This document shows positions 34,961 through 43,591 of a stretch of 64,000 nucleotides of DNA, piece by piece. The stretch comes from Paracraurococcus lichenis. Its GTDB lineage: Bacteria > Pseudomonadota > Alphaproteobacteria > Acetobacterales > Acetobacteraceae. The stretch covers positions 1-64,000 of the forward strand of contig NZ_JAUTWS010000014.1 in NCBI RefSeq assembly GCF_030657435.1, given 5' to 3'. The notes under the pieces are model-generated. The model worked only from the letters and a program-made list of their open reading frames with translations, was not told the origin of the DNA and searched no databases. The translations under genes were made by a program, and so were the position numbers. Positions within the stretch are counted from its first letter, which is position 1; every line of letters begins with the position of its first letter.

Positions 34961-37446
34961 CAGTCCTCCTCGCTTCGCCGCGCCAGCACCTCGCGCTTGC
35001 CGACATGGTTGGCCGGGCCGACCACGCCCTCCTTCTCCATCTGCTCGATCAGCTTGGCCGCGCGGTTGTAGCCGATGTTGAGGTGCCGCTGGATGAAGGA
35101 GGTGCTGGCCTTGCCCTCCCGCGTCACCAGCGCGACCGCCTGGTCGAAGAGCCCCTTCTCGCCATCCGAGGCGCCGGCGATGCCCGAGAGCGACAATCCC
35201 TCGCCGCCGCCCTCGTCGTCATCGGTCTCGGTGACCTCCTCGACATAGGCCGGCTCGCCCTGCTCGCGCAGGTACTCCACCAGCCGCTCGACCTCGGCAT
35301 CCGAGACGAAGGGGCCGTGCACGCGCGCGACGCGCCCGCCGCCGGCCATGTGCAGCATGTCGCCCTGGCCGAGCAATTGCTCCGCGCCCATCTCGCCGAG
35401 GATGGTGCGGCTGTCGATCTTGCTGGTCACCTGGAAGGAGATGCGGGTCGGGAAGTTCGCCTTGATGGTGCCGGTGATGACGTCGACCGAGGGCCGCTGC
35501 GTCGCCATGATGACGTGGATGCCGGCGGCGCGCGCCATCTGGGCGAGGCGCTGCACCGCCGCCTCGATCTCCTTGCCCGCCACGATCATCAGGTCCGCCA
35601 TCTCGTCGATGACGACGACGATCATCGGCAGCGGGGCGAGGGCGAGCGGCTGCTCCTCGAAGACCGGCCTGCCGGTCTCCGGGTCGAAGCCGGTCTGCAC
35701 CTTGCGGGTCAGCACCTCGCCGCGCTTCCTCGCCTCGCCCACCTTCTCGTTGTAGCCCGCGATGTTGCGGACGCCGAGCTGGCTCATGGCGCGGTAGCGC
35801 CGCTCCATCTCCCGCACCGTCCATTTCAGCGCGCCGATCGCCTTGGGCGGCTCCGTCACCACGGGGGCCAGCAGATGCGGGATGCGGTCATAGACCGACA
35901 GCTCCAGCATCTTCGGGTCGATCATGATGAAGCGGCACTCCTCCGGCCCGAAGCGGTAGAGCAGGCTGAGGATCATGGTGTTGATGGCGACCGACTTGCC
36001 CGAGCCGGTGGTGCCGGCGATCAGCAGGTGCGGCATGCGGGCGAGGTCGGCGATGACGGCATTGCCGCCGATATCCTTGCCGAGGGCGAGCGGCAGCCGG
36101 CCGGGATGCCGCACCCAGTCCTCCGAGCCCATCATCTCGGAGAAATAGACCGTCTCGCGCTTGGCGTTCGGCAGTTCGATGCCGATGACGTTGCGGCCCG
36201 GGACGGTGGCGATGCGCACGGCCGTCACGTGCATGTTGCGGGCGATGTCGTCGGCGAGGCCGATGACGCGGGCCGACTTGGTGCCCGGCGCGGGCTCGAG
36301 CTCGTAGAGGGTGACCACCGGCCCCGGGTTGATGGCGGCGATGCGGCCTCTGACGCCGTAATCCTCCAGCACCTGCTCGAGCAGCCGGGCATTGGCCTGC
36401 AGCGCCTCCTCGCTCGGCCGGCCCACGCGCTTGGCGGGCGGCGCCTGCAGCAGGTCGAGCCCGGGCAGCCGCCAGGGCTCCTCGCCCGCGAGCGGCAGGA
36501 TCTCCTGCCGCGACGGCGCCCTGGCGGGCCTGGCCGGCGGCGGGGGCGCGGCGATGCGCACGGGCTTCGCCGCCGGGCGTTCCTCAGGCGGCTCCGACTC
36601 GGGCGGGTCGACGCGCGGCTCGCCACGGGGCTCACCACGCGGCTCGCCCCTGGGGCGCCGGCGCCCCTCGGCCGCCGCATCGGCGGCGCGCAGCACGGCG
36701 GCGAGGTCGGCGCCCGGCTCGGCGGGCCGCCGGCGGCGGCGGAAGAGCCGGCCGAGCGGCGCGGCGAGGCGCGCCAGCAGCCCGGCGCCGGCCCCGCCGG
36801 CCCGCGCCATGCCGCCGGCCGAGGCGCGGGCGGCGCGGCCGAGGCGCAGCCATTCCGCCGGCGAGAGGCCGAGCGCGCCGATCGAGAGCAGCACGGCGAG
36901 CGTCCCGAGCGCGCCGGAGGCGACCAGCCCGCCGAAGGGGCCGAGCATAGCCTCGGCCGTGTCGTGCACCAGATGCGCGACGACCGTGCCGCCCGCGCCG
37001 CCGGGGCCGGCGAGGCCCGGCAGGCCGGGCGGCAGGGGCAGCAGCGTCATCGCCGCGCCCGCCGCCGGCAGGGCGGCGAGCAGCGCGGCGAGGCGCGCGG
37101 GGACGAGGCCGAGGCCGCGATGCGTCGCCAGCCGCCAAGCCCAGGCGAGCAGCGCCAGGCCGGGCAGCGCCCCGGCCCAGCCGAAGCCCTGCAGCAGCAG
37201 GTCGGCGAGGATGGCGCCGGCCGGCCCGACCAGGTTGGTCGTCGGCCGTGCGGTGGCGGTGGAGAGGGAGGGATCGGCCGGGTCGTAGCTGGCCAGCGCC
37301 ACCAGGAGCGCGAGGCCGGCCAGGCCGCAGCCGAGGCCGAGCAGCTCGAAGAGCCGGCGGCGGATGGCGGCCTTGACGGCGGGCGAGGCGAAGCGTCGCA
37401 CCGCGGAGGCCGAGGTGCTGGTCACGGAGGCACGGGTCGCGGGCAT
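34960..37446 (-). CDS. ftsK: DNA translocase FtsK
   Basis: An 828-residue septal DNA pump that clears chromosome ends at division. About four to five N-terminal membrane helices span residues 25-190, and a Pro/Arg/Glu-rich linker runs from about 240 to 320. Then comes the RecA-like motor with GTTGSGKSVAINTMI (Walker A) and VVVIDEMADLM (Walker B). A C-terminal gamma winged-helix domain reads KOPS (FIQRHLNIGYNRAAKLIEQM). The start MPATRASVTS at 37446 is the first ATG before the membrane part; its ribosome-binding site is weak. It is followed by the one-base-overlapping periplasmic gene. Confidence 0.96.
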   Translation of the reverse strand: MPATRASVTSTSASAVRRFASPAVKAAIRRRLFELLGLGCGLAGLALLVALASYDPADPSLSTATARPTTNLVGPAGAILADLLLQGFGWAGALPGLALLAWAWRLATHRGLGLVPARLAALLAALPAAGAAMTLLPLPPGLPGLAGPGGAGGTVVAHLVHDTAEAMLGPFGGLVASGALGTLAVLLSIGALGLSPAEWLRLGRAARASAGGMARAGGAGAGLLARLAAPLGRLFRRRRRPAEPGADLAAVLRAADAAAEGRRRPRGEPRGEPRGEPRVDPPESEPPEERPAAKPVRIAAPPPPARPARAPSRQEILPLAGEEPWRLPGLDLLQAPPAKRVGRPSEEALQANARLLEQVLEDYGVRGRIAAINPGPVVTLYELEPAPGTKSARVIGLADDIARNMHVTAVRIATVPGRNVIGIELPNAKRETVYFSEMMGSEDWVRHPGRLPLALGKDIGGNAVIADLARMPHLLIAGTTGSGKSVAINTMILSLLYRFGPEECRFIMIDPKMLELSVYDRIPHLLAPVVTEPPKAIGALKWTVREMERRYRAMSQLGVRNIAGYNEKVGEARKRGEVLTRKVQTGFDPETGRPVFEEQPLALAPLPMIVVVIDEMADLMIVAGKEIEAAVQRLAQMARAAGIHVIMATQRPSVDVITGTIKANFPTRISFQVTSKIDSRTILGEMGAEQLLGQGDMLHMAGGGRVARVHGPFVSDAEVERLVEYLREQGEPAYVEEVTETDDDEGGGEGLSLSGIAGASDGEKGLFDQAVALVTREGKASTSFIQRHLNIGYNRAAKLIEQMEKEGVVGPANHVGKREVLARRSEED

Positions 37447-37551
37447 GCGCGGCGAATGTCCGGCTATGAATCGACCGCAAGGATAGCGGGCAAAGTCTTG
37501 TCGGAGAATGGAATCCTGAGCCGTTCCGCCGACGCCCTCCGGACATGCGAA

Positions 37552-37579
37552 GGGGCGCCGGCCTCGCGGCCGGCGCCCC
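37552..37579. terminator. 12-bp GC hairpin after the porin gene
   Basis: GGGGCGCCGGCC, loop TCGC, GGCCGGCGCCCC. It is a perfect stem 21 bases downstream of the TorF-type gene stop on the minus strand, without a T-run. It may be a terminator helped by other factors or a transcript-stabilising hairpin. Confidence 0.5.
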
Positions 37580-37600
37580 GCCCCTGCGTCGTCCCGGTGC

Positions 37601-38410
37601 TCAGAAGATCTTGCTGAGCGTGAAGAGCACCCGGCCCTCGCAGATGCGCTGGCCGTTCGTCGCGCGGTCGGCGACGGGGGCGCATTCGCTCTTGCGGATG
37701 TTGGTGTCGTACCAGGCGACGGTCGCGGTGACGCCGGCATAGATCTCGCGCGAGACGCCGATCGAGTACCAGAGGTAGTCGGGCGTGCCGAAGCGCGGGT
37801 TGTTCTGGATCCACTGGTAGCCGAGCCGGCCGGAGGCGGTCAGCTCGAAGGGCAGAGTGACGTCCGCGCCGCCCTCGACGTAGTTGCCGGCGCCCGAATG
37901 GCCGAAGAAGTTCGGCGAGTAGTTGTAGGCGGCCAGGATCTTCACCGGGTCGATGGTGTAGTTCGCCTTGATGGCGATCTCCTGGTACTCGTTCAACTGG
38001 GTGCCGATCGCCTTGTCCTGGCCGGGATAGGTATAGGCGATGTAGCCGATGTCGAAGTTGATGCCGCCGAACTCGAAGCGGTAGCCGGCCAGCAGGTCGA
38101 GCTCCTGCCGGGTGTCGTTCCAGGGGCTCGCCAGGAATTTCGCGTTGGAGAGGAAGGCGCCGACATAGACGCCGCTCTCGTGCTGGATGTCGAGCGTACC
38201 CTGATAGGCCCAGTTGTTGCGGGTCTGGCTGATGCCGCGGAACAGGTAGTCGTTCGAGATCGCCGGGGTGGTGGTGACGGTGAGCCCGAGCGATTCGATC
38301 TGCTGCTGCGCGGCGGCCGGCAGGGCCGGCAGGACGAAGGCGGCGGCGGCGAGCACGGCGCCCCGCAGCAGGGCAGCGGGCCGCTGCAGGAGCCCGGAAA
38401 GCTGTGGCAT
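37601..38410 (-). CDS. TorF-family putative porin
   Basis: A 269-residue outer-membrane beta-barrel protein of the TIGR02001/TorF family. The signal peptide ends at LPAAAQQ, and the barrel begins VTTTPAISNDYLFRGISQT, the family signature. Alternating aromatic strands follow (GYRFEFGGINFDIGYIAYTYPG, YQEIAIKANYTIDPVKILAAYN) up to a C-terminal Phe (VLFTLSKIF). The start at 38410 gives a proper signal peptide. It lies directly downstream of the amtB terminator, with its own A+T-rich promoter region (38411-38478). Confidence 0.9.
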   Translation of the reverse strand: MPQLSGLLQRPAALLRGAVLAAAAFVLPALPAAAQQQIESLGLTVTTTPAISNDYLFRGISQTRNNWAYQGTLDIQHESGVYVGAFLSNAKFLASPWNDTRQELDLLAGYRFEFGGINFDIGYIAYTYPGQDKAIGTQLNEYQEIAIKANYTIDPVKILAAYNYSPNFFGHSGAGNYVEGGADVTLPFELTASGRLGYQWIQNNPRFGTPDYLWYSIGVSREIYAGVTATVAWYDTNIRKSECAPVADRATNGQRICEGRVLFTLSKIF

Positions 38411-38478
38411 CTCTTGTCTGTCCCCTGATTGTGGCGGTCCCATGGGACCGTTCGTATAAAGAAACTTTTTGGCAGGCG

Positions 38479-38511
38479 AAAAAAGGGGAGGAGGCGCCTC
38501 GCCTCCTCCCC
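38479..38511 (-). terminator. intrinsic terminator of amtB
   Basis: GGGGAGGAGGC with GCCTCCTCCCC around GCCTC. On the minus strand it is followed by six T, 9 bases after the amtB stop. Confidence 0.85.
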
Positions 38512-38519
38512 CGGATGCC

Positions 38520-39851
38520 TCAGGCCAGGCGCTCGCCGTGCTGGGTGACGTCGAGGCCCTCGCGCTCCTCCTCCTCGGCGACGCGCAGGCCGACGATGAC
38601 GTCCACCACCTTCAGCAGGATGAAGGTGACGACCGCGGTGTAGAGGAAGACCGCGCCCACCGCCTCGGCCTGGATGATGAACTGGTCCATGCTGCCGGAG
38701 TAGCCGTCCGGCGTGGCCGGCGTGGCCGACAGCGCGCCATAGGCGAAGACACCGGTCAGCAGGGAGCCGACGATGCCGCAGACACCGTGCACGCCGAAGG
38801 CGTCGAGGCTGTCGTCATAGCCGCAGAGGTGCTTGAGCGCGGTCGCGCCCCAGAAGCCGGCAAGGCCGGCGACCACGCCGATGATCAGCGCCGGCACCGG
38901 CAGGACGAAGCCGGAGGCCGGGGTGATGGCGACGAGGCCGGCGACGGCGCCCGAGATCGCGCCGAGGACGGAGGGCTTGCCCTTGGTCGCCCATTCCGCG
39001 AAGAGCCAGGCGAGCGCCGCGCCGCCGGTCGCCACCTGCGTGACCAGCATCGCCATGCCCGCGCGGGCGCTGGCGCCGACCGCCGAGCCCGCATTGAAGC
39101 CGAACCAGCCCACCCAGAGCAGCGAGGCGCCGATCACGGCGAGCGCCAGGTTGTAGGGGGACATGTTGTCGGTGCCGTAGCCGACGCGCTTGCCGAGCAC
39201 GATGGCCGCGACCAGGCCGGCGACGCCCGCATTGATGTGCACCACCGTGCCGCCGGCGAAGTCGAGCGCGCCGAGGGCGAAGATCCAGCCGTTCGGGTGC
39301 CAGACCCAGTGCGCGATCGGGCTGTAGATCAGCAGCGTCCAGAGGATGTTGAACAGCACCAGGGCGCTGAACTTCATCCGGTCGGCGAAGGCGCCGGTGA
39401 TCAGCGCCGGGGTGATGATGGCGAAGGTCATCTGGAACATGCAGAAGACCGTCTCGGGGACGGTGGTGGCCACCGCCGCGTCGCCGCTGCCCAGCGTGAA
39501 GGGCTTGTCCCAGCCCTCGGCCAGGCTGGAGAGGAAGAGCTTGGAGAGGTCGCCGACATAGGCATTGCCCTCGCCAAAGGCGAGGCTGTAGCCGACCACC
39601 ATCCAGCACACCGTGACGATGGCGGTGATGGCGAAGCTCTGCATCATGGTGGCGAGCACGTTCTTCTTGCGGACCATGCCGGCATAGAAGAGCGCGAGGC
39701 CGGGGATGGTCATCATCAGCACCAGGGCGGTGCTGGTGAGCATCCAGGCGGTATCGCCGGTGTCGATCTTCGGGCCGTCTTGGGCCAGGGCAGGCGCTGC
39801 GAACAGCAGCGCGGCGGCCGCTCCGGCCAGCGCGCGTGCGGGCATCCTCAT
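38520..39851 (-). CDS. amtB: ammonium transporter
   Basis: A 443-residue trimeric inner-membrane ammonium channel with a cleaved signal peptide (MRMPARALAGAAAALLFAAPALA) and about 11 helices. The twin pore His residues are in GGTVVHINAGVAG and DAFGVHGVCGIVG. ALFYAGMVRKKNVLATMMQSF and TWLFAEWATKG-like segments are typical (here AWLFAEWATKGKP). It follows glnK by 41 nt, the classic glnK-amtB operon in which GlnK blocks the channel when nitrogen is plentiful. Here it would serve a diazotroph, recovering leaked ammonium. Confidence 0.97.
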   Translation of the reverse strand: MRMPARALAGAAAALLFAAPALAQDGPKIDTGDTAWMLTSTALVLMMTIPGLALFYAGMVRKKNVLATMMQSFAITAIVTVCWMVVGYSLAFGEGNAYVGDLSKLFLSSLAEGWDKPFTLGSGDAAVATTVPETVFCMFQMTFAIITPALITGAFADRMKFSALVLFNILWTLLIYSPIAHWVWHPNGWIFALGALDFAGGTVVHINAGVAGLVAAIVLGKRVGYGTDNMSPYNLALAVIGASLLWVGWFGFNAGSAVGASARAGMAMLVTQVATGGAALAWLFAEWATKGKPSVLGAISGAVAGLVAITPASGFVLPVPALIIGVVAGLAGFWGATALKHLCGYDDSLDAFGVHGVCGIVGSLLTGVFAYGALSATPATPDGYSGSMDQFIIQAEAVGAVFLYTAVVTFILLKVVDVIVGLRVAEEEEREGLDVTQHGERLA

Positions 39852-39892
39852 TGGTTTTGTCCCCTAGTATGCGTGAAGAAGCGGCAGGCGGG

Positions 39893-40246
<354 letters not shown>

Positions 40247-40270
40247 CTAACCAATCCGGCTTCCGGACCT

Positions 40271-40287
40271 TCCAAAACCCGTGCCAC
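40271..40287 (-). promoter_or_regulatory. sigma-54-like promoter of glnK-amtB
   Basis: Minus strand: GTGGCACGGGTTTTGGA, that is, TGGCAC-N5-TTGG. The -24 element is perfect and the -12 element has one change (TTGG for TTGC). Predicted start of transcription is about 28 bases before the glnK ATG. Confidence 0.65.
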
Positions 40288-40538
40288 AGGCCGGCCCGCC
40301 GGGACGGGGATGCGCAGGGGGCGATGCCGGTTCGTGAATCCCGGCCAGGCCGCCGCGCCGCGGCGGACCTACCGTGCCGGCCCGGCGATGGCGGGCCGCC
40401 GGGCGGCGCCGGGGTTCATTCCGCGACTGGCGCATTGTGGTCGAGGGATAACCATCTGCACGCGAATTGGGCAGGGGGCGGGCAGGACGCGGGCGCCCGC
40501 GGCTTGACCGGCCCCTGACCCAGTGTGAGGAACCCGAC

Positions 40539-41810
40539 ATGACCAGAGCATCCACCGTCGCGGTCTGCATCCTGGGCGCCGGCCCGGTGGGCGCGACCCT
40601 TGCCGCCACCCTCGCCGCCGCCGGCCTGCCGACCGCGGTGGTGGACACCCAGCCCCTGCCGCCCATGGAATTGCAGGCCTTCGACGGCCGGGCCTATGCC
40701 ATCGCGCTGACCTCGCAGCGGCTACTGGCGGCGGCCGGCATCTGGGAGCACCTGCCCGAGACCCCCTGCCCGATCCGCGGCATCCGCGTCGCCGATGGCC
40801 GTCCGGGCGAGCCCGCCTCGCCGCTCTGTCTGCAATTCGACGCGGCCGAGGTCTCCGACGAGCCCTTCGGCTACATGGTGGAGGCGCGGAGCCTGCGGGT
40901 CGGGCTGAATGCGCGGCTGCCGCAGATGCCGGACCTGCGGGTCTTCGCCCCCGCCACCGCCGAGGTGGAGCGGCGGGCGGAGGGGGCGACCATCCGCCTC
41001 TCGACGGGGGAGATGCTGGAGGCGCGGCTGGTGGTCGCGGCCGAGGGGCGCGGCAGCCCGCTGCGCAAGCAGGCCGGCATCCGCGCCGCGGTGCTGGACT
41101 ACCACCAGATCGGCATGGTCGGCGCCTTCGCGCATGAGAAGCCGCACCGCAACCTCGCGCTCGAGCAGTTCCTGCCGAACGGGCCCTTCGCGCAATTGCC
41201 ACTCAGCGGGCCGGGCGGCTTCGGGACCGCGAACTATCCGCATGCCTCGGCCTTCGTCTGGGCGGACCGGACGGCAATCGCGCGGCGCATGCTGGCGCTG
41301 GACGAGGCCGGCTTCGGGCGCGAGTTGCGGCGGCGGCTCGGCGACCATCTCGGCGAGATCCGGCCGATCGGCCGGCGCTGGTCCTACCCGCTCTCGGCGC
41401 TGCAGGTGGAGCGCTGGACCGATACGCGCCTTGCCCTGGTGGGCGATGCGGCGCATGGCGTGCACCCGATCGCCGGGCAGGGCCTCAATCTCGGCTTTCG
41501 CGACGTCGCCGCGCTGGCCGAGGAGGTGATCGCCGCCTGGAATGCCGGCGGCGACCCGGGTGATGCGGCGGTGCTGGCGCGCTACCAGGCGCGGCGGCGG
41601 CCGGACACGATGCTGATGCTCTCGGGCATGCATGCGCTGGAGCGGCTGTTCGGGAACGACATCGCGCCGATGCGCTGGGCGCGGCGGCTCGGCATCGCGG
41701 CGGTCGACCGGATGCCGGCGCTGAAGCGGGCCTTCGCCCGGCAGGCCATGGGGCTCGGGCCGGGGGTGACGGGTCTGCTGGCGGGGCAGCCGCTGCTGCG
41801 GGCGGGGTAG
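40539..41810 (+). CDS. UbiH/UbiF-family FAD-dependent hydroxylase
   Basis: A 423-residue class A flavoprotein monooxygenase of the ubiquinone-ring hydroxylase group. VCILGAGPVGATLAATLA binds the FAD adenine, LVVAAEGRGSPLRKQAGI is the middle motif, and LALVGDAAHGVHPIAGQGLN is the second FAD motif, with the conserved Pro. It would hydroxylate the quinone ring in ubiquinone synthesis, though position (C1, C5 or C6) cannot be told. The ATG at 40539 is used (weak GAGG upstream). It is convergent with the DUF971 gene. Confidence 0.92.
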   Translation: MTRASTVAVCILGAGPVGATLAATLAAAGLPTAVVDTQPLPPMELQAFDGRAYAIALTSQRLLAAAGIWEHLPETPCPIRGIRVADGRPGEPASPLCLQFDAAEVSDEPFGYMVEARSLRVGLNARLPQMPDLRVFAPATAEVERRAEGATIRLSTGEMLEARLVVAAEGRGSPLRKQAGIRAAVLDYHQIGMVGAFAHEKPHRNLALEQFLPNGPFAQLPLSGPGGFGTANYPHASAFVWADRTAIARRMLALDEAGFGRELRRRLGDHLGEIRPIGRRWSYPLSALQVERWTDTRLALVGDAAHGVHPIAGQGLNLGFRDVAALAEEVIAAWNAGGDPGDAAVLARYQARRRPDTMLMLSGMHALERLFGNDIAPMRWARRLGIAAVDRMPALKRAFARQAMGLGPGVTGLLAGQPLLRAG

Positions 41811-41870
41811 GACGGATCGCCGGCGGGCGGACGCCGCCTCCCCGCAGGGAACCCCGGGGCCGGGCGGCGC

Positions 41871-42239
41871 TCAGCCCTTGCGCCGCGGCGGCTCCCGGCT
41901 CAGCCCCTTGGCCGCGAGGTCGCGCTCATAGGCCGTCCAGCGCTCCGCCTGCTCCCGGCCCAGCCGGTGCAGGTAGTCCCAGGCATAGATCCCGCTGTCA
42001 TGCAGGTCGTCAAAGACGATGCGGACGGCGTAGTGCCCGACCGGCTCGACCCGCAGGATGCCGACCTCGCGGCGTCCCGCGATCGTCACCTTCTGCCCCG
42101 GCCCATGCCCCTGCACCTCGGCCGAGGGGCTCTCGACCCGCAGGTATTCGGCCGGGAGGGCGAAGCGGCTGCCGTCGTCGAAGGCGACCTCCAGCAGGCG
42201 CTCGGCGCGCTTCAGCCGGATCTCGGTGGCCGCTGGCAT
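41871..42239 (-). CDS. DUF971 protein
   Basis: A 122-residue single-domain protein of the gamma-butyrobetaine hydroxylase N-terminal-like (DUF971) family. EIRLKRAERLLEVAFDDG, LPAEYLRVESPSAEVQGHG, VGHYAVRIVFDDLHDSGIYAWDYL are the conserved blocks. Stand-alone copies are often linked to Fe-S or apbC-like genes, and their role is not settled. It overlaps the Trm112 gene by one base (TGATG), so it is the last gene of a unit from CnoX down. Confidence 0.9.
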   Translation of the reverse strand: MPAATEIRLKRAERLLEVAFDDGSRFALPAEYLRVESPSAEVQGHGPGQKVTIAGRREVGILRVEPVGHYAVRIVFDDLHDSGIYAWDYLHRLGREQAERWTAYERDLAAKGLSREPPRRKG

Positions 42240-42451
42240 CAGGCCTCGAGCGGCCGCGCCTCGTCCGGCAGCATGATCGGGATGCCGTCGCGGATCGGAT
42301 AGGCCAGGCGGGCGCTGTCGCTGATCAGCTCGCCGCGGGCGCGGTCGTAGCGCAGCGGGCCCTTGGTGACCGGGCAGACCAGGATCTCGAGCAGGGCGGG
42401 GTCGACCTCGCCGCCCGGGGCGGGCGGGGTGGGGCTCTGGGTGTCGCTCAT
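42239..42451 (-). CDS. Trm112-family small protein
   Basis: A 70-residue protein with the Trm112/YcaR fold: [17 protein letters not shown] and [17 protein letters not shown] are diagnostic. Bacterial members stabilise methyltransferases or other enzymes. Only one Cys of the zinc knuckle remains, as in many bacterial copies. It is coupled to the DUF971 gene by TGATG. Confidence 0.92.
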   Translation of the reverse strand: MSDTQSPTPPAPGGEVDPALLEILVCPVTKGPLRYDRARGELISDSARLAYPIRDGIPIMLPDEARPLEA

Positions 42452-42508
42452 GGCCCGTGTGTAGAGCCGATCGCCGCCGGTTTCACGCCCCCCGGGGGCG
42501 ATGGCGGG

Positions 42509-42637
42509 CTACTTCTTGCCGGACCGCTCGCGCCGCATCGCGCGCTCGTAGTCCCACACGGCATAGAGGCCGTAGAGGGTGCCCACCGCCAGGATGCCGA
42601 GCGGCAGGACGACATTGGCGTAGAGGTCGTGGCTCAC
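42509..42637 (-). CDS. 42-residue single-span membrane protein
   Basis: Reads MSHDLYANVVLPLGILAVG, then TLYGLYAVWDYERAMRR and a basic end (SGKK). One hydrophobic helix (about residues 8-28) is followed by a positively charged tail, so the N terminus faces out. It starts at GTG (42637) overlapping the stop of the 65-residue gene (GTGA), so translation is coupled. The function is unknown. A short membrane peptide that works with its equally small partner is a reasonable guess only. Confidence 0.65.
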   Translation of the reverse strand: MSHDLYANVVLPLGILAVGTLYGLYAVWDYERAMRRERSGKK

Positions 42638-42831
42638 GGGGCCTGCAATCTTCCGAGCATGCGGTAGGCTACCATATGCAGGCCGGCCGCTGCCAGCAGC
42701 CAGAGGAACGTGGTCGGCGAGGTCTGCTGGCCCACCGTCGGCCCCAGCACGCCGGCCGCGAGGCAGGCCGTGGACGCCCGGTCCAACGCATTCACCTGAA
42801 GCTTCAGCCGCTCGTTATGGATCAGGCTCAT
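42634..42831 (-). CDS. 65-residue membrane protein
   Basis: A small protein with a charged N terminus (MSLIHNERLKLQVNALDR) and two hydrophobic stretches (ACLAAGVLGPTVGQ; TTFLWLLAAAGLHMVAYRML). It is followed without a gap by the 42-residue membrane protein. I do not recognise it. The GTGA overlap with the downstream ORF argues that both are real. It lies between the LON-domain gene and Trm112, on the same strand. Confidence 0.65.
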   Translation of the reverse strand: MSLIHNERLKLQVNALDRASTACLAAGVLGPTVGQQTSPTTFLWLLAAAGLHMVAYRMLGRLQAP

Positions 42832-42903
42832 CCGCCGGACCGAATCGTTTCGCTACCGCGATCCCGCCGGGCCGCGGCACGCCGGCGCAAGGACCGATTG
42901 CGG

Positions 42904-43581
42904 TCAGCTCGGCCGGCGGTCCGGCGGCAGGTCGCCCATCCCCGGCTCGGGATGCGCGCCGATCTCGAGCAGCGCGACCAGCATCGCCGCCCGCTCCTCG
43001 GGCGTCGGCGCCTCCAGAAGGGCCTGCTTCTCCCGCACCTCGAAGGGGCAGACCATGGCCAGCGTCAGCACCAGCAACTGGTCGGAGGTCTGCTCGATCG
43101 CCTCCCAATTCGCCTCGATGCCGCGCGCCCGGAAGAAGGGCCGGAGCGCGCCGAGCAGCGCGACGCGGTCGATGCCGGCCGGCCGCTCGGAGAGGTCGAG
43201 ATCGGCCTCGAACCCCGCATAATCCGCCCGCACGCGCCGGTAGCCCCGGCGCATCTCCAGCTCCTCGGCGACCCGGAAGCGGATCACCCCGGTCAGGGTG
43301 ATCAGCAGCCGCCCGTCCTCCGTCTCGGCGAAGGAGGAGAGCCGCCCGAGGCAGCCTATGCGGTAGAGGCCCGGGCCGGCCGGGCCGCGCGGCGCGCCCG
43401 GCTCCGGCTGGATCATGCCGAACATCCGCCCCCCCGCCAGGCTGTCCTGGGTCATCGCGAGGTAGCGCGGCTCGAAGATGTTCAGCGGCAGCCGCCCGCC
43501 CGGCAGCAGCAGCGCGCCGGAGAGGGGGAAGACCGCGATCTCCGCCGGCAGGTCCGCGAGGCTCGGGTGGAAGGCGGCCAC
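42904..43581 (-). CDS. LON substrate-binding-domain protein
   Basis: 225 residues comprising only the N-terminal LON (PUA-like) domain with no ATPase or protease part. LPAEIAVFPLSGALLLPGGRLPLNIFEPRYL is the family start, and GRLSSFAETEDGRLLITLTGVIRF follows. Such stand-alone proteins are common in alphaproteobacteria next to thioredoxin-TPR genes. The start is GTG at 43581, 10 nt after the cnoX-like stop. The role is unknown, perhaps a substrate adaptor. Confidence 0.9.
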   Translation of the reverse strand: MAAFHPSLADLPAEIAVFPLSGALLLPGGRLPLNIFEPRYLAMTQDSLAGGRMFGMIQPEPGAPRGPAGPGLYRIGCLGRLSSFAETEDGRLLITLTGVIRFRVAEELEMRRGYRRVRADYAGFEADLDLSERPAGIDRVALLGALRPFFRARGIEANWEAIEQTSDQLLVLTLAMVCPFEVREKQALLEAPTPEERAAMLVALLEIGAHPEPGMGDLPPDRRPS

Positions 43582-43591
43582 CGGGCGGGGC

